The notes beneath the pieces are model-generated. The model was not told the DNA's origin. It worked only from the letters and a program-made list of their open reading frames with translations, and ran no database searches. Position numbers and translations under genes: made by a program. Of a stretch of 64,000 nucleotides of DNA, positions 16,637-27,089 are shown one piece after another. The stretch comes from CAVXNB01 sp963763085. GTDB taxonomy: Bacteria > Actinomycetota > Acidimicrobiia > Acidimicrobiales > Bog-793. How positions within the stretch are numbered: position 1 is the first letter of the stretch; the number at the start of each line of letters is the position of its first letter. Location: NCBI GenBank assembly GCA_963763085.1, contig CAVXNB010000003.1, forward strand, positions 248,001 through 312,000. The letters run 5' to 3'.

Positions 16637-19600
16637 TTGGCGTGGATGCGGATGATGGGGGCGGACTCGGTCGAGTACCACGAGCACACCGTCGCCGGCC
16701 GCGGTGACGACCCGGTTGCGCGGCCGCCGCGACTACTACGCCTCGCGCGGCGAGACGCCGATGTCCTGGGGCGGCTCGGGGCGTGTGCTGCTCGGCCTCG
16801 ACGGCGAGGTCGACCTGGCCGACTACCGGGCGCTCTTCGGCGTCGGCGGCGCACATCACCCTCGACCGGCGAGCGTCTCGTGGCGCTGCCGGCGTCCCGG
16901 TCTCGAGCTCGTCGTCTCGCCGCACAAGTCCGTCGCCGAGCTGGGCGTGATCGGCCGCGCCGAGGACATGCACGAGATCGTCGACGCCGAGCGCGACGCC
17001 ACCTTGATTACCTCGACCGCCTCGTCGCCGAGCGCGGCGGGCGGCGTGGACGCGGCCAGACTGCGGGTGGCGACCGGCGGGCTGATCTGGGCGACCTCCC
17101 GGCACGCGACGACCCGGGCCGGCGACCCGCAGGTGCACGACCACGTCCTGATCGCGAACGCTGTGTTGATGCTCGACGAGCGGGGCGGCTGGAAGGGCGC
17201 CGACACGGCCTTCTTGCGCGACCACCTGCACGCGGCGACGGCCGTCGGGCGCTTGGCGCGGCGCCGCAAGGCGGTCGAGCTCGGCTACGGGATCGTCGCC
17301 GACCCGGGGCCGTCGGGACGGCTCGGGGGCTGGGCGATCGCCGGCATCCCCGACGAGGTCTGCGAGATCCACTCGAAGCGCTCGGCGCAGATCACCGCGG
17401 CGGTCGGGCCGACGCCTCCTACGCGGCGCGCTCGGTCGCCGCCAGGGCCACGCGGGACCGCAAGGCGGAGGTCCCCGTCGAGGACCTCTCGCCGGCTGGC
17501 AGGCCGACCTCGCCGCCGCCGGCCACCCGCCGGCGGACCTGCTCGCCGCGGTCGACGCCGCCGGCGCCGCCTACCAGCGCGCAGAGGTCGACCTCGACGA
17601 GCTCGCCGGCGAGCTGCTCGCTCCGGGCGGGCGCCTCGCCGGCGAGAAGACCTTCACCGCGCCGACGTGATCGTCGCCGCCGCCCCGCACCTGCACGGCC
17701 TGCCTCTCTCTCTGCTCGACGACGCCGTGAGACGCGTCCTCGGCCACGCCGACGCGATCCGGCTGCCGCTCGTGACCGGAAGCAGAGAGCAGGCGTGGGC
17801 GGCACGCTGCGTGCTCGCCGACGAGTCCCGCATCGCCGAGCTGGCGAGACGCCTCGCCGGCGACGAGGGCCCGAAGGTCGAGGAACGAGGCCCTCGCCGC
17901 GGCTGTACATCGGCTCGAGGAGCGCCTCGGCGCGTCGCTCACCGCAGCCCAGCGTGAGGTGGCGATCGGCCTCCTCACCGCCGGGCACCGCTTCGATGTC
18001 GTGGTCGGCGTGGCCGGTTCCGGCAAGACCACGACGCTCGCGGCGGTGCGGGCCGGCTTCGAGACCGCCGGCTACGAGGTGATCGGCACCGCCACCTCCG
18101 GCCAGGCGGCCCGCAACCTCGGCGAGGGCGCTGGGATCGGCGTCGCGCACGGTCGCCTCGCTCGCCTGGCGCCTCGAGCACGGCTGCCCTCGCGCTCTCG
18201 GACCGGCACGTGCGTCGTCCTCGACGAGGGCGGGATGACCTCCGACGTCGACCTCGTGCGGCTCCTCACCGCTGTCGAGCGATCCGGGGCAAAGCTGGTC
18301 GTCGTCGGCGACGACCGCCAGCTCGGCGCCATCGGGCCGGGCGGGGCGCTGCGCGCCCTCGCCGAGACGCCACCCCGACCACGTCTTCGCGCTCGGCGAC
18401 AACCTCCGCCAGACCGACCCGGCCGAGCGTGCGGCGCTCGCCGAGCTGCGCGACGGCAACGTCGAGGCAGCCGTCTCCTGGTACGCCCGCAACGGGCGGG
18501 TCCACGCCGTGCCCGACCGCCGCCAGGCCGTGATCGGGCGATGGTGCGGGCCTGGGCGAAGGACATCGACGCCGGCCGGGACACCCTCCTCCTCGCCTAC
18601 CGGCGCGAGAACGTCGAGGCGCTCAACGCAGCCGCCCGCGAGCTGTGGGAGCGCGCCGGGAGGCTCACCGGCCCGGAGCTCGTCGCTCCCGGAGGGCGCA
18701 CCTACCGGTGCCGGCGACCGGGTGATCACCCTCGCGCCGGGGCCGCAGGGCGCCTGGGTCACCTCGGAGCCGCCACGGTGACCGCCGTCGACCCGGAGGC
18801 GCAGACGCTCACCGCCGTCACCCCCGACGGCCGGCAGCTCCAGATGGGCCCTGACGAGATCGGAGCGGACCGGCTCGGCTACGGCTACGCGATCACGGCC
18901 ATCGCTCGCAGGGCGCGACGGTGGACGTCGCTCACGTCCTCGACGACGGCGGCGGCCGGGAGCTCGCCTACGTGGCCATGAGCCGTGCCCGGCGTGCCAG
19001 CCACGTCTACACGCCCGCAGCAGACCTCGCGCGAGGCGCGGAGCGCCTCGCCTGGTCCTGGGACCAGGAACGACGCCAGCAGTGGGCATCTGACCAAGCT
19101 CGAGCCGCCGAGCGCCTCGAGGCACTGCGCGCCAAGCACCGCGAACTCGTCAGGACCATCCCTGCTTCCGTCACCGACCAGCTCGCCCAAGTCCGCGAGC
19201 AGCAAGCCAATCTCGAAAGGGACCTCGCCGATCTCCGGACCGGCGCCGGACGGTGGGCAAACACGCCCGTCCGGGCTAGTTACGAGAATCTCCGCTTTGC
19301 CAGGCGAGCCCACGAGGAGAACCTCGGGCGTGCCAAAGATTCCTACCGCGGGCTCCTCGCTCGCCGCCGCAGCCGTGGAGACCTCAACACCAGCGCCGCC
19401 ACGCTGCAGGCAGCCGAGGGTGCCTGGCAGCAGACGACCGAACCTCCCGCTCGGCTTCTCGAAAGTGAGCGGTCCCGGCTCGCTGCCCGGGCTGGCAACC
19501 TCGAAGATGCGCGAGTCGCAAGAGCCGAATTCATCAGAGCGCACTCCGAGCTCGTCGACCGGATCAACCAACTACTCCGAGCGATCGAAACCCAACAAGC

Positions 19601-19727
19601 CAGTCCACGTCGTCACCGCACATACGCCAGGAGCGCCCCAACACCACCGTCAATCACGCGGCAGAGCATCGGGCCTTCTTACGACCTGTCGCCAACTCCA
19701 GCGATTCCCACGGGTCCCGACCTCTGA
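16637..19727 (+). pseudogene. MobF relaxase / TraA-type helicase, multiple frame breaks
   Basis: Read across frames this is one protein of about 1000 residues. The N-terminus carries a candidate catalytic Tyr (SVEYHEHTVA). The three-His metal site follows (RAGDPQVHDHVLIANAV), then a RecD-like helicase with Walker A (GVAGSGKTTT), Walker B (VVLDEGGM), GDDRQLG and the late motif AYVAMSRARR. A coiled-coil tail ends at 19727. The frame changes at least eight times by single-base indels. Either the gene is dead or this stretch is badly sequenced. A MobF relaxase nicks the transfer origin and unwinds DNA for conjugation. Confidence 0.8.
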
Positions 19728-19802
19728 GCTCGCCGAGCCCTTGTGGCACGGACCGCCACTAAGTCGACGGTGATGCGTTCGGTTGAGCACCGGTAGTAGC
19801 TT

Positions 19803-19816
19803 GCTATCATGATGGC
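19803..19816. promoter_or_regulatory. Operator-like palindrome before the RHH antitoxin
   Basis: GCTATCATGATGGC is a 14-bp palindrome with one mismatched pair directly before the antitoxin start codon. Ribbon-helix-helix antitoxins usually bind such sites to repress their own operon. Confidence 0.45.
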
Positions 19817-20028
19817 ATGGCGAAGAAGGTAACAACGGTCCGCATGCCCGAAGATCTTGCCGAGCAGGTTGACGCCGTCGCGCGGGTCGCGGTGTCAGCG
19901 TGAACACCGTCGTCGTCGACGCGTTGCTCGCCGAGATCGAGCGCGTGAAGACCGACGCCCAGTTCATGACCCGGCTCCGGGAGTTGACGGAGCACGACAA
20001 GGAGATCCTCGAACGCCTCGCTAGGTGA
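19817..20028 (+). pseudogene. Ribbon-helix-helix antitoxin with a frameshift
   Basis: The first frame reads MAKKVTTVRMPEDLAEQVDA, a typical RHH strand and first helix, then stops soon after. The expected rest (GVSVNTVVVDALLAEIERVK to the end at 20028) lies in the next frame. Loss of one base near 19890, in a GC-rich run, explains the break. The corrected protein has about 70 residues. Its TGA overlaps the Doc start (GTGA), the standard arrangement for an antitoxin-toxin pair. Confidence 0.75.
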
Positions 20029-20414
20029 GGTATCTGAGCCTGGCCGAGGCGCTCGTTGTCGCGGAGGCCGTGACCGGGATCGACAGCGAGGTCTTGGCGC
20101 GCTCAGCAGGGGTTGGGCTTCTCGACTCCGCTCTCCATGCTCCGCAGGCGGGCTTCGGCGACCAGGAGCTCTATCCAGACTTCGTCCAAAAGGCTGCAGT
20201 CTTGGCGGTCCGGCTAGCCCGGAACCATCCGCTTCCTGACGGCAACAAGCGCTTGGCATGGGGATGTCTCACGTTGTTCTGTGCGCTCAACGACCGCGAC
20301 CTGGAGGCTCCCGTCGAGGAGGCTGTCGGCCAGATGCTTGCCGTCGCGGCTGGTGAGGTCGACATAACACAGATGACAGCCTGGCTGATCGGGTGGATCG
20401 GCCAGCCAGGCTGA
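20025..20414 (+). CDS. doc: Doc-type Fic-domain toxin
   Basis: 129 residues with the Doc fold and the Fic motif HPLPDGNKR (His68 to Arg76). In phage P1 Doc this motif phosphorylates elongation factor Tu. It starts with GTG overlapping the antitoxin stop by 4 bp. The motif and length look intact, although the antitoxin frame is broken in this sequence. Confidence 0.88.
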   Translation: MRYLSLAEALVVAEAVTGIDSEVLARSAGVGLLDSALHAPQAGFGDQELYPDFVQKAAVLAVRLARNHPLPDGNKRLAWGCLTLFCALNDRDLEAPVEEAVGQMLAVAAGEVDITQMTAWLIGWIGQPG

Positions 20415-20542
20415 TTGCATGACCTCGCCGCCCCGGCCACGAAGGCGGCGACCATGTACGTGTCGCGTCGGTCCAAGGACACTCGGGCACGGTAGTCAGA
20501 AGATCCGACTCTTTCCTCGTCGCTCCGGACGTCGTCACAAGC
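20415..20542. other. Intergenic gap between Doc and integrase
   Basis: The 3' ends of the convergent doc and integrase genes face each other here. No gene is seen. Confidence 0.4.
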
Positions 20543-21628
20543 TCAGCCGAGAGCGGTCAGCCCCCCGAGGACCTGATCGACAGCGTTCCTCGTCTCGTCG
20601 TCGCTGTCTGGCCACAGGTGCCCGTAGGTGTCGAGCGTCTCCAAGGCCGACTGGTGCCCGAGGCGCTTCTGGACGGCCTTCACTGAGCATCCCCGGGAAA
20701 TGAGGAGTGAGGCGTAGAAGTGCCGAAGGTCATGGAACGTCGCCCACTCCGGCAGGCCCGCCAGCAGGGTTGCGCGATGCCACATGTCCCCTACCGTGTT
20801 CCGCCGCAGGGGCCGGCCGAACGTGTTGGTGAATACCAACCCCGCTGGTCCTGGTCCGTAGCGGGCCAGATGCTCGGCCAGCGTGACGCAGACGATCTCG
20901 GGCATCGGCACAGTGCGAAAGCCGGCCTTGCTCTTGGGCGGACCGAACCCGGGCACTCCGCCGAGGGCTGAGGTGAGCTGGCGATCCACACGGACATGCC
21001 GGCGTAGGAAGTCGACGCGGTCAACGGTGAGCCCGAAGCATTCGCCTTGGCGGAGCCCCATTGCCGCGGCGAAGACGATCAGGGCCTTGTAACGCTCGGG
21101 GACGGCCACGACCAGCGACTCGACCTCGCTCACGCCGAGCGGCACGATCTCGGTGTCGGCGCGCTTCGGCAGTGAGATGCGGATACAGGGAGAGGCGGCG
21201 ATCAGCCGGTCGCCGACGGCGGCCTTGAAGATGGTCGAGACCCATCGGTAGACGAGCTCGACCGAGCCAGGCGCCAGCTTGTCGCTGATCGACTTCACCC
21301 AGGCTTGGATCTCACTTCGGCGGATGGCTCCGATCGGCCTCAGGCCGAGCGCGGGGTACGCGTGCAGCCGCAAGTAGGTCTCGGCCTGAGCCGCGGTGCT
21401 CGGTCGGTGGACCTGTCCCGCCCGCCACGCTTCGGCGAAGTCGCGAAACAGCGTCCGCGCCCCCGCCGGGTCGATGTAGAGGCCGTGGGCGAGGTCACCT
21501 CGAACGCCGTCGAGGAACTGTTGGGCGTCACCTTTGCGGTCGAAGTGGCGCGTCTTCTGCGGGCCGCCCGGATACTCGCGCCACCTCGTCCGGTACCCGC
21601 CGTTTGGCCTCTTGTCGATGCTCGCCAC
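20543..21628 (-). CDS. int: Tyrosine recombinase / integrase
   Basis: 361 residues. An N-terminal AP2-like arm-binding part (SIDKRPNGGYRTRWREYPGG) and a SAM-like core-binding domain (about 70-170) precede the catalytic domain. The catalytic residues are visible: Arg in GLRQGE, His and Arg in FHDLRHFY, His in RLGHQS and Tyr in LDTYGHLW. GTG 21628 is chosen because GGAGG lies 4 bases upstream. It should integrate the element at the rnpB 3' end, which is only about 170 bp from its start. Confidence 0.92.
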   Translation of the reverse strand: MASIDKRPNGGYRTRWREYPGGPQKTRHFDRKGDAQQFLDGVRGDLAHGLYIDPAGARTLFRDFAEAWRAGQVHRPSTAAQAETYLRLHAYPALGLRPIGAIRRSEIQAWVKSISDKLAPGSVELVYRWVSTIFKAAVGDRLIAASPCIRISLPKRADTEIVPLGVSEVESLVVAVPERYKALIVFAAAMGLRQGECFGLTVDRVDFLRRHVRVDRQLTSALGGVPGFGPPKSKAGFRTVPMPEIVCVTLAEHLARYGPGPAGLVFTNTFGRPLRRNTVGDMWHRATLLAGLPEWATFHDLRHFYASLLISRGCSVKAVQKRLGHQSALETLDTYGHLWPDSDDETRNAVDQVLGGLTALG

Positions 21629-21661
21629 GCTGCCTCCGCTGACCGATCTGGGACCGTATTC

Positions 21662-21711
21662 AGTCCTCAAAAAGTCCTCAGGTCCTCAAAAAGTCCTCAG
21701 CTCTGAGGACT
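21662..21711. repeat. Right arm-type repeats (GTCCTCA x4 plus one inverted)
   Basis: Four direct copies of GTCCTCA at about 10-bp steps, two of them preceded by AAA, then one inverted copy (CTGAGGACT, 21703-21711). They lie between the integrase start and the attachment repeat and match the pair near the left end. They may bind the integrase and also overlap its promoter. Confidence 0.65.
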
Positions 21712-21800
21712 ACAGCGGTGTTTTTCGGTCACCAACGGCGACCAGCGGGAAGGACGAAGCCGCAGGCCAGGCGCTATTTTAACGCGCCTGACGGCGTGTG

Positions 21801-22179
<379 letters not shown>

Positions 22180-22499
22180 GCCCCATTCTCGCACGTGGCG
22201 ACCGACATGGTCTCTGCCAGCCCGGATCCAGGCCGGCGGAGGAAATTCTCAGAAAACGCGCAGGAAACGCTCCACCTCCCGTTATCGTGAGTATCGGAAG
22301 ATCGAAAAGCTAAGTGCTAGGGCATCAATATTTGTCACAACGACTCTCTGAAATCGATCCGACCGCACGCGGCGCTCGGAAAGACCGTAAGATGTATTTG
22401 AGTCGCTGTGGCCCAGGACTGACCGGGCGGCGCTTCGGCGCCCTGGTCACAAGACTCGATTGCCTGCGAATCCCCCCCTTGCTGGTGATCGACGTGGGA
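22180..22499. other. rnpB upstream region
   Basis: Non-coding DNA that should hold the rnpB promoter, reading leftward. A GAGAAT hexamer about 10 bases before the RNA start may be its -10 box, but no convincing -35 is seen. No gene is visible. Confidence 0.4.
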
Positions 22500-22546
22500 C
22501 CGTCCCCCGGGTGCCCGACCGAAAGGTCGAGGGCCCCGGGGGACGG
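22500..22546 (-). terminator. GC-rich hairpin after the phosphatase gene
   Basis: CCGTCCCCCGGG pairs with CCCGGGGGACGG, with an inner GACC-GAAA-GGTC stem-loop. It lies 6 bp past the phosphatase stop. Lacking a T-run, it resembles the GC-rich terminators common in Actinobacteria. Confidence 0.7.
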
Positions 22547-22551
22547 CCGCG

Positions 22552-23180
22552 TCAGGCCGGAGGCCGACCGAGGTGCGCCGTCTCGTTGAAGCTGACCAGC
22601 GTCGGACCGCCCGGGCCACCGGTCGCGATCCGGGAGATCGATGCAACGCCCAGGGACAATCGCCACGACAGCTCCGAAGCGCCCCCGAGCGCCCAAATGA
22701 CCGCCGCCTTGATCGGCGACACATGGCTCACGATCACGAGATCGTCGCTGGCCGCTTCCGGCGCCAGCTCCTCGCATGCGCTCGCCACCCTTGCGGAGAC
22801 CTCGTCGAGCGTCTCGCCGCCAGGCGGCCGCCACCCGGCGTCCGAGCGCCATCCGTCCCAGACGCCGGCCTCGAGGTCCCCTGGTGCCTTCCCGTCGAGC
22901 TCGCCGTAGTCCAGCTCCACAAAACGTTCGTCCACCGTCACCTCAACCCTCCCCCCGAACGGCCGCCGCGCAGTGCGTCCGCGATCGCATCGGCGGTCTC
23001 CCGGGCGCGCAAGAGCGGGCTCGTCACGAGTTGAACGGGAGTGGGATCGCGTAGAGCCAGGACTTCGCCGAGCACCTTCGCCTGCCGGCGCCCGAGCTCG
23101 GTAAGGGGTGAGTCGAGCCTTCCGAGGAGCAGGCCGGCAGCGTTGGCCTCGCTCTGGCCGTGGCGGACGAGAATCAGCAT
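22552..23180 (-). pseudogene. Histidine phosphatase (phosphoglycerate-mutase-like), one frameshift
   Basis: The N-terminal frame begins at 23180 with LILVRHGQSEANAAGLLLGR, the RHG phosphohistidine motif. The second half lies in another frame: VDERFVELDYGELDGKAPGD, then the late catalytic segment DLVIVSHVSPIKAAV. The switch falls in a GGGGGGAGGG run near 22960, so a one-base error is likely. Corrected length is about 209 residues. The family removes phosphates from small molecules; in Actinobacteria a relative (CobC-like) sits near rnpB. Confidence 0.8.
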
Positions 23181-23209
23181 CGGCCGCTAGCGGTCCACCC
23201 AGTGGCCGC

Positions 23210-23978
23210 TCAGGGGACGAGTATGCGACCGCATTGGTCGCAATAGGAGACCGCGTCCGGAGGGGCGTGCCGCAATCGGTCCAACTCACCCGCCGGCAAC
23301 TGCAGGTGGCAACCGTCGCAGGCGCCACTCACGAGCCAGCGCGACTCCGATTCCACCGAGCTTGGCCCTGAGGCGCTCGTAGGAGGCGGCGAGCTGCGGC
23401 TCGACGAGCGGCGCAAGCCGGTCCCGGGCAGCGCGGGTCGTGGCGACCGCGTCGTCGATCTCCGCCTCCTCGATCGCGAGCTGCTCGCGAGCAAGAGCCA
23501 GCTCCTCCGCGAAGGAGGACATGTCCTCCTCCATCGCGACGAGCTCCTGGTCGAGGGGCTCGAGCTCCGCCATGACGTCGAGCTCCTGATCCTCGATGTC
23601 CCGACGTTGGCGGGCCAGCGAGGCGGCCTCCTCCCCCATCGCCTGCTCGTCTCGGTACGAGCCAGCCCGTCCCGAGCTCAAGCGCTGCTCGATCGTCGCA
23701 ATCCGGGCGCCTACCGCCTCCGAACGGTCGTCGAGAGCAAGTTGCCGTGCCGCGAGCTCGTCGTGCTGTTTCTGGGTGTCTGCCACCTGGTCGGCCTGCT
23801 TCGCGAGCCTCGCGGTGAGGTTGGCTACCGCGGTACGCGCTGGGAGCATGCGGCGGCGGTACGCCAAACGGTCAAGCGTGAGGTCGTGCTCTTGGAGTTC
23901 GAGCAAGAGCGTCAGCGGCGACAACGCTGCGGTGGGTGAGGGCTGGGGGTCGGTGGGCTCGGTTTCGTTTTCGACCAT
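23210..23978 (-). pseudogene. C4 zinc-ribbon coiled-coil protein (DUF164), one frameshift
   Basis: From ATG 23978 the protein is a long alpha-helical coiled coil (about residues 20-200). The C-terminal zinc ribbon, ACDGCHLQLPAGELDRLR and then YCDQCGRILVP, lies in a second frame. The break is near 23335 and needs a one-base change. The four Cys of the ribbon are intact. Relatives are conserved in Actinobacteria beside the phosphatase; they are proposed to bind nucleic acid or other proteins, without an agreed role. Confidence 0.8.
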
Positions 23979-23990
23979 CGCGAAACGAGG

Positions 23991-24747
23991 CTACCGGGGC
24001 CACGCCGCTCTGGCAGCAAGGAGCTCCTCAAAGAGCGCCGGCGTCCCGGCAGCGACCGGCGTCCGGCGCGTCGAAGCATCCCGCACGACCAGGTCACGGC
24101 CCATCGCGTCGCCGATCGGAGCGCCGGCCTCGAGGCAGACGAGAAGTCCTCCGAGGTAGTCCCAGTTCGCATGCGCATCGGGCAGACAGTCGACATAGCC
24201 GTCCAGGGTGCCGTCGGCCACCGCGCACAGATCCAGCGCCGCGGCTCCGAGCGACCGAAACTGTCCCCACCCAAGATGCCTCGGCGGATACCCGGACAAA
24301 CCGACGAGCGAACGACGAAGCGACTCGGCCCGGGACGGGGTGATGGCCTCACCGTCGCGCCGGGCGCCGGCGCCTCGCACCGCGTCGTAGCGGACCCCGG
24401 TCGCCTGATTCACGACGAGCGCCGCGAGGGGACCCTCTTCATCGAGGACACAGATGCTGGTCGCGAACCATGGAATCCGCCGCGAGGCGTTCGTGGAGCC
24501 GTCAACGGGGTCGAGCACAGCGAGCAACGGGCGACCCGTCGGCGTCGGCACTGAAGCCGGACTCCTCGCTCAGCACCCCGAGGCCGGCCGCGGTGAGCAC
24601 CCGGACTGCGGCCTCGTCCGCGACGAGGTCGGAGCGGTACTGGCCGCGCCGGGTGCCCGCCAGCCCCCAATCGTCGAGTCCCCGTAGGGAACCGGCGACG
24701 GCATCGACCGCCTCGCCGAGGACACTGAGGAGCTCGGCACCGTCCAT
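23991..24747 (-). pseudogene. Inositol monophosphatase family enzyme, one frameshift
   Basis: The first frame from ATG 24747 gives the N-terminus with SDLVADEAAV and LSEESGFS, the first metal-binding Glu pair. The second frame carries the DPVDGSTNASR metal motif and the late WDYLGGLLVCLEAGAP segment. An extra C near 24535 joins them. The corrected protein of about 252 residues keeps all Mg-binding residues. Substrates of this family include myo-inositol 1-phosphate, histidinol phosphate and PAP; the choice cannot be made here. Confidence 0.8.
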
Positions 24748-24804
24748 GGCACGAACCGTAATGCGCCGGCTGGCCCGGAGCGCTCGCCTAAACTCGCCCG
24801 CTGG

Positions 24805-25365
24805 ATGGCCGTCATCGATGTCGCCGGTTACGTAGCCGAGCTCAAGGACCATGCGGTCGATCACAAATTTCACGTCCACGACGAGCGTCACTTCGTCGAG
24901 ACCTACTCGTTGCGCCAGTTCTGGGAGGTCGACCTGCACCCGGAGGAGGGATGCGGCGGGCCGATCGATCTGCATCTCGCGCTCGAGGTGGAGCCTCGCG
25001 TACTGCTCGACTTCGAGGATGCCGTCGTGGCCCTGCCCGAGGACGAGGACCCGCCCGACAAGTGGTTCTTCCCGCTGACGTTCAACTGGGGAGTCCCGCC
25101 ACTTCCGAAGGGACCCGACCTGCTCCGGCTCGCCATCGACCTGGCTGGAGTCGGAGGTGTCGAGCTCCCGCTCGAGATCTCCGCGACCGACTCGTTCGCC
25201 TCGGTCACCGATGCCCCGGTCCGCCGCCTCACGATCGTCGCTAGGCAGCAGGTGTCCCTGGCACGGGTGCTCGCCGGCGAGGAGCTTCTGTGCGACACGT
25301 TCGACCGCGCGCTTGGCGTGACCCGTTTCTTGCTCGACAACGCGCCGATCTGGCTCGGAGAATAG
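24805..25365 (+). CDS. Conserved-looking protein, unknown function
   Basis: 186 residues, acidic, with no signal or membrane segment. It is well composed (for example RQFWEVDLHPEEGCGGPIDL and LALEVEPRVLLDFEDAVVAL) and GC codon use is normal. I recognise no motif. It is divergent from the inositol-phosphatase gene (57 bp apart) and ends 1 bp before a lipoprotein gene, with which it is probably co-transcribed. Confidence 0.7.
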   Translation: MAVIDVAGYVAELKDHAVDHKFHVHDERHFVETYSLRQFWEVDLHPEEGCGGPIDLHLALEVEPRVLLDFEDAVVALPEDEDPPDKWFFPLTFNWGVPPLPKGPDLLRLAIDLAGVGGVELPLEISATDSFASVTDAPVRRLTIVARQQVSLARVLAGEELLCDTFDRALGVTRFLLDNAPIWLGE

Positions 25366-25366
25366 A

Positions 25367-25723
25367 TTGCCGCGGCCGATGCTGGTCGCCGGCTGCATCG
25401 TGTTCGCTCTGGTGTCCGGCGGTCTTTTGACCGGCTGCTCGAGTCAGGCGTCGTCACTCGCCTCGCAAGCCTGCGCCCACGTCGAACGCGGGCTGGCGAT
25501 GGAGCGCAAAGCCAGCTCTGCCACCGGCGCTCGAGCGACGCTCCTCAAAGCTGAGGCGCTGGATCAGGTGCGGGCGGCCCTCCCGCTAGCAGCCCTTGCT
25601 GCAGGAGAAGACACGAGCTGGCAAGCGCTCGAAGCGACCTTGAGCGAGTCGAGCCGCGTGCCACTCAGCAACCTCGTCACCGCGCTGTCGGATCAGTGCT
25701 CCAGCCCGGGCGGGGACGGCTGA
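25367..25723 (+). CDS. Small lipoprotein, unknown function
   Basis: 118 residues. A signal sequence with lipobox LLTGC predicts a lipid-modified Cys and an outer-face membrane location. The mature part is helical and contains two further Cys. TTG 25367 has GGAGAAT upstream; ATG 25379 is an alternative. Confidence 0.7.
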   Translation: MPRPMLVAGCIVFALVSGGLLTGCSSQASSLASQACAHVERGLAMERKASSATGARATLLKAEALDQVRAALPLAALAAGEDTSWQALEATLSESSRVPLSNLVTALSDQCSSPGGDG

Positions 25724-25774
25724 CTCAGCCGAGTCGCGGTAACGACCCAAGTCGCGCCCCCGCCCGTCCACTGC

Positions 25775-27089
25775 TCAATGCTCGGGCATCTCCCACAGCT
25801 TGATCCCGCCCAGGATGCCGGCGATGTTGTCGACGATGGTCACTGACGGGCCAACGCGACCCGACAGGATGCGGGCGTTGCCACCGCCGACATAGAGGCG
25901 GTCGTAGTTGATCAGCGTCTGGAAGTTCACGAAGGCCTCCTGGACGCGTTTGCGCCACCGCTTTGCGCCTATCTTCCGAAGGGCAGCGTCGCCGAGGCGA
26001 GCGTTGTAGTCGCCACCCTTCTGGAACGGATGGTGGGCGAGCTCGAGATGCGGCGCGAGCTTCCCGTTGAGCAGGAGGGCCGTGCCGACGCCGGTCCCGA
26101 GCGTGACGACGAACTCCAACCCCGAGCCGCTCACGACTTCCAGGCCCTGAAGGTCGGCGTCATTGGCGATCCGGACCGGATGGCCGAGACGTTCGGCCAT
26201 CACGTCGGCCAGGTCGAATCCCGTCCAAGCGGTCAGCAGCTTCTTGACGACCTGGGTGCCCGGACCCGATCGGGTCACGAAATGGGGCGCCGTGAGCACG
26301 ATGCCGTTACGAACCACGCCCGGAAAACCGATCGAGACGCGGTCGCACGCCGGCAGCGGCGCGACGAGCGACGCCAAGGTGTCGACGAGACGATTCGGTG
26401 GGCAGGGATATGTCGTGGGGACTCGTACCCGGTCGGCGAGGAGCTTGCCGTTCGCGTCCAGGACGGACGCCTTAAGGCCCGTGCCACCGACGTCGATCGA
26501 CAGCGTTGAGGGCCTCACCGGACCGGGGCCGGCCTCGACCTGGGTCGCCTCCCGGGTGGCTTTTGCGGCCACTCGCGTCGGGGTCTTGGGGGAGGTGGAG
26601 CGGTAGGAAGCCCGTTTCGTGGTCGGTGCACGCCGGACGGGTTGCGGCCGCGAGGGCGCGCTCGGGGCCGGCGGACTGGCCGCGGCCGGCGGGGGCGCCG
26701 GCGGCGGGGCGCCGCGGGCGCGGCCGGCGGACTGGCTGCGGGCGCCGGCGGGCTGGCGCCGGCAAGGGCGCTGCGGGCGCCGGCGGGCTGGCCGCGGGCG
26801 GGGCGGGCCGCGGCCACGCCGGCGCGGGCGTGGGCTGCGGCGCCGCCGGCGTGGGCTGCCTGCGCGCGTCCTCGACCGGGGACGGAGAGATCCCTGGGAA
26901 GGGCGGGAGAACCGGACCGGGCGGACCCGGCGGCCGCGGCGGATACACAGCGCGGCCGCTCGAGCCGGCGGCCTCAGCGCCGCCACCCTCGGCGCCGCGG
27001 TCCTCGGCTTCGCCGCCAGAGCCGGCACCTTCGGTCTCGCCACCCGAGCCGGCATCCGGCACCTCGGTTGGGTCCTCGTAGTCGCTCAT
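25775..27089 (-). pseudogene. ppgK: Polyphosphate glucokinase with Pro-rich N-terminal extension, frame break
   Basis: The catalytic part (ROK fold) is complete in one frame. STLSIDVGGTGLKASVLDA is the phosphate-binding start, and GFPGVV, ANDADLQGLEV with the catalytic Asp, and LGTGVGTALLLNG follow. It phosphorylates glucose with polyphosphate or ATP and is typical of Actinobacteria. Upstream, a second frame from ATG 27089 (MSDYEDPTEVPDAGSGGE) gives an acidic then Pro/Ala-rich stretch of over 100 residues. The two join only by a frame change in the repetitive GC-rich DNA around 26640-26760. The kinase might instead start alone inside that stretch. Confidence 0.75.

Noticed and set aside
22313..22500. 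tRNA-like hairpins between rnpB and the phosphatase
   Set aside because: No cloverleaf, TpsiC-loop sequence or CCA end could be built.
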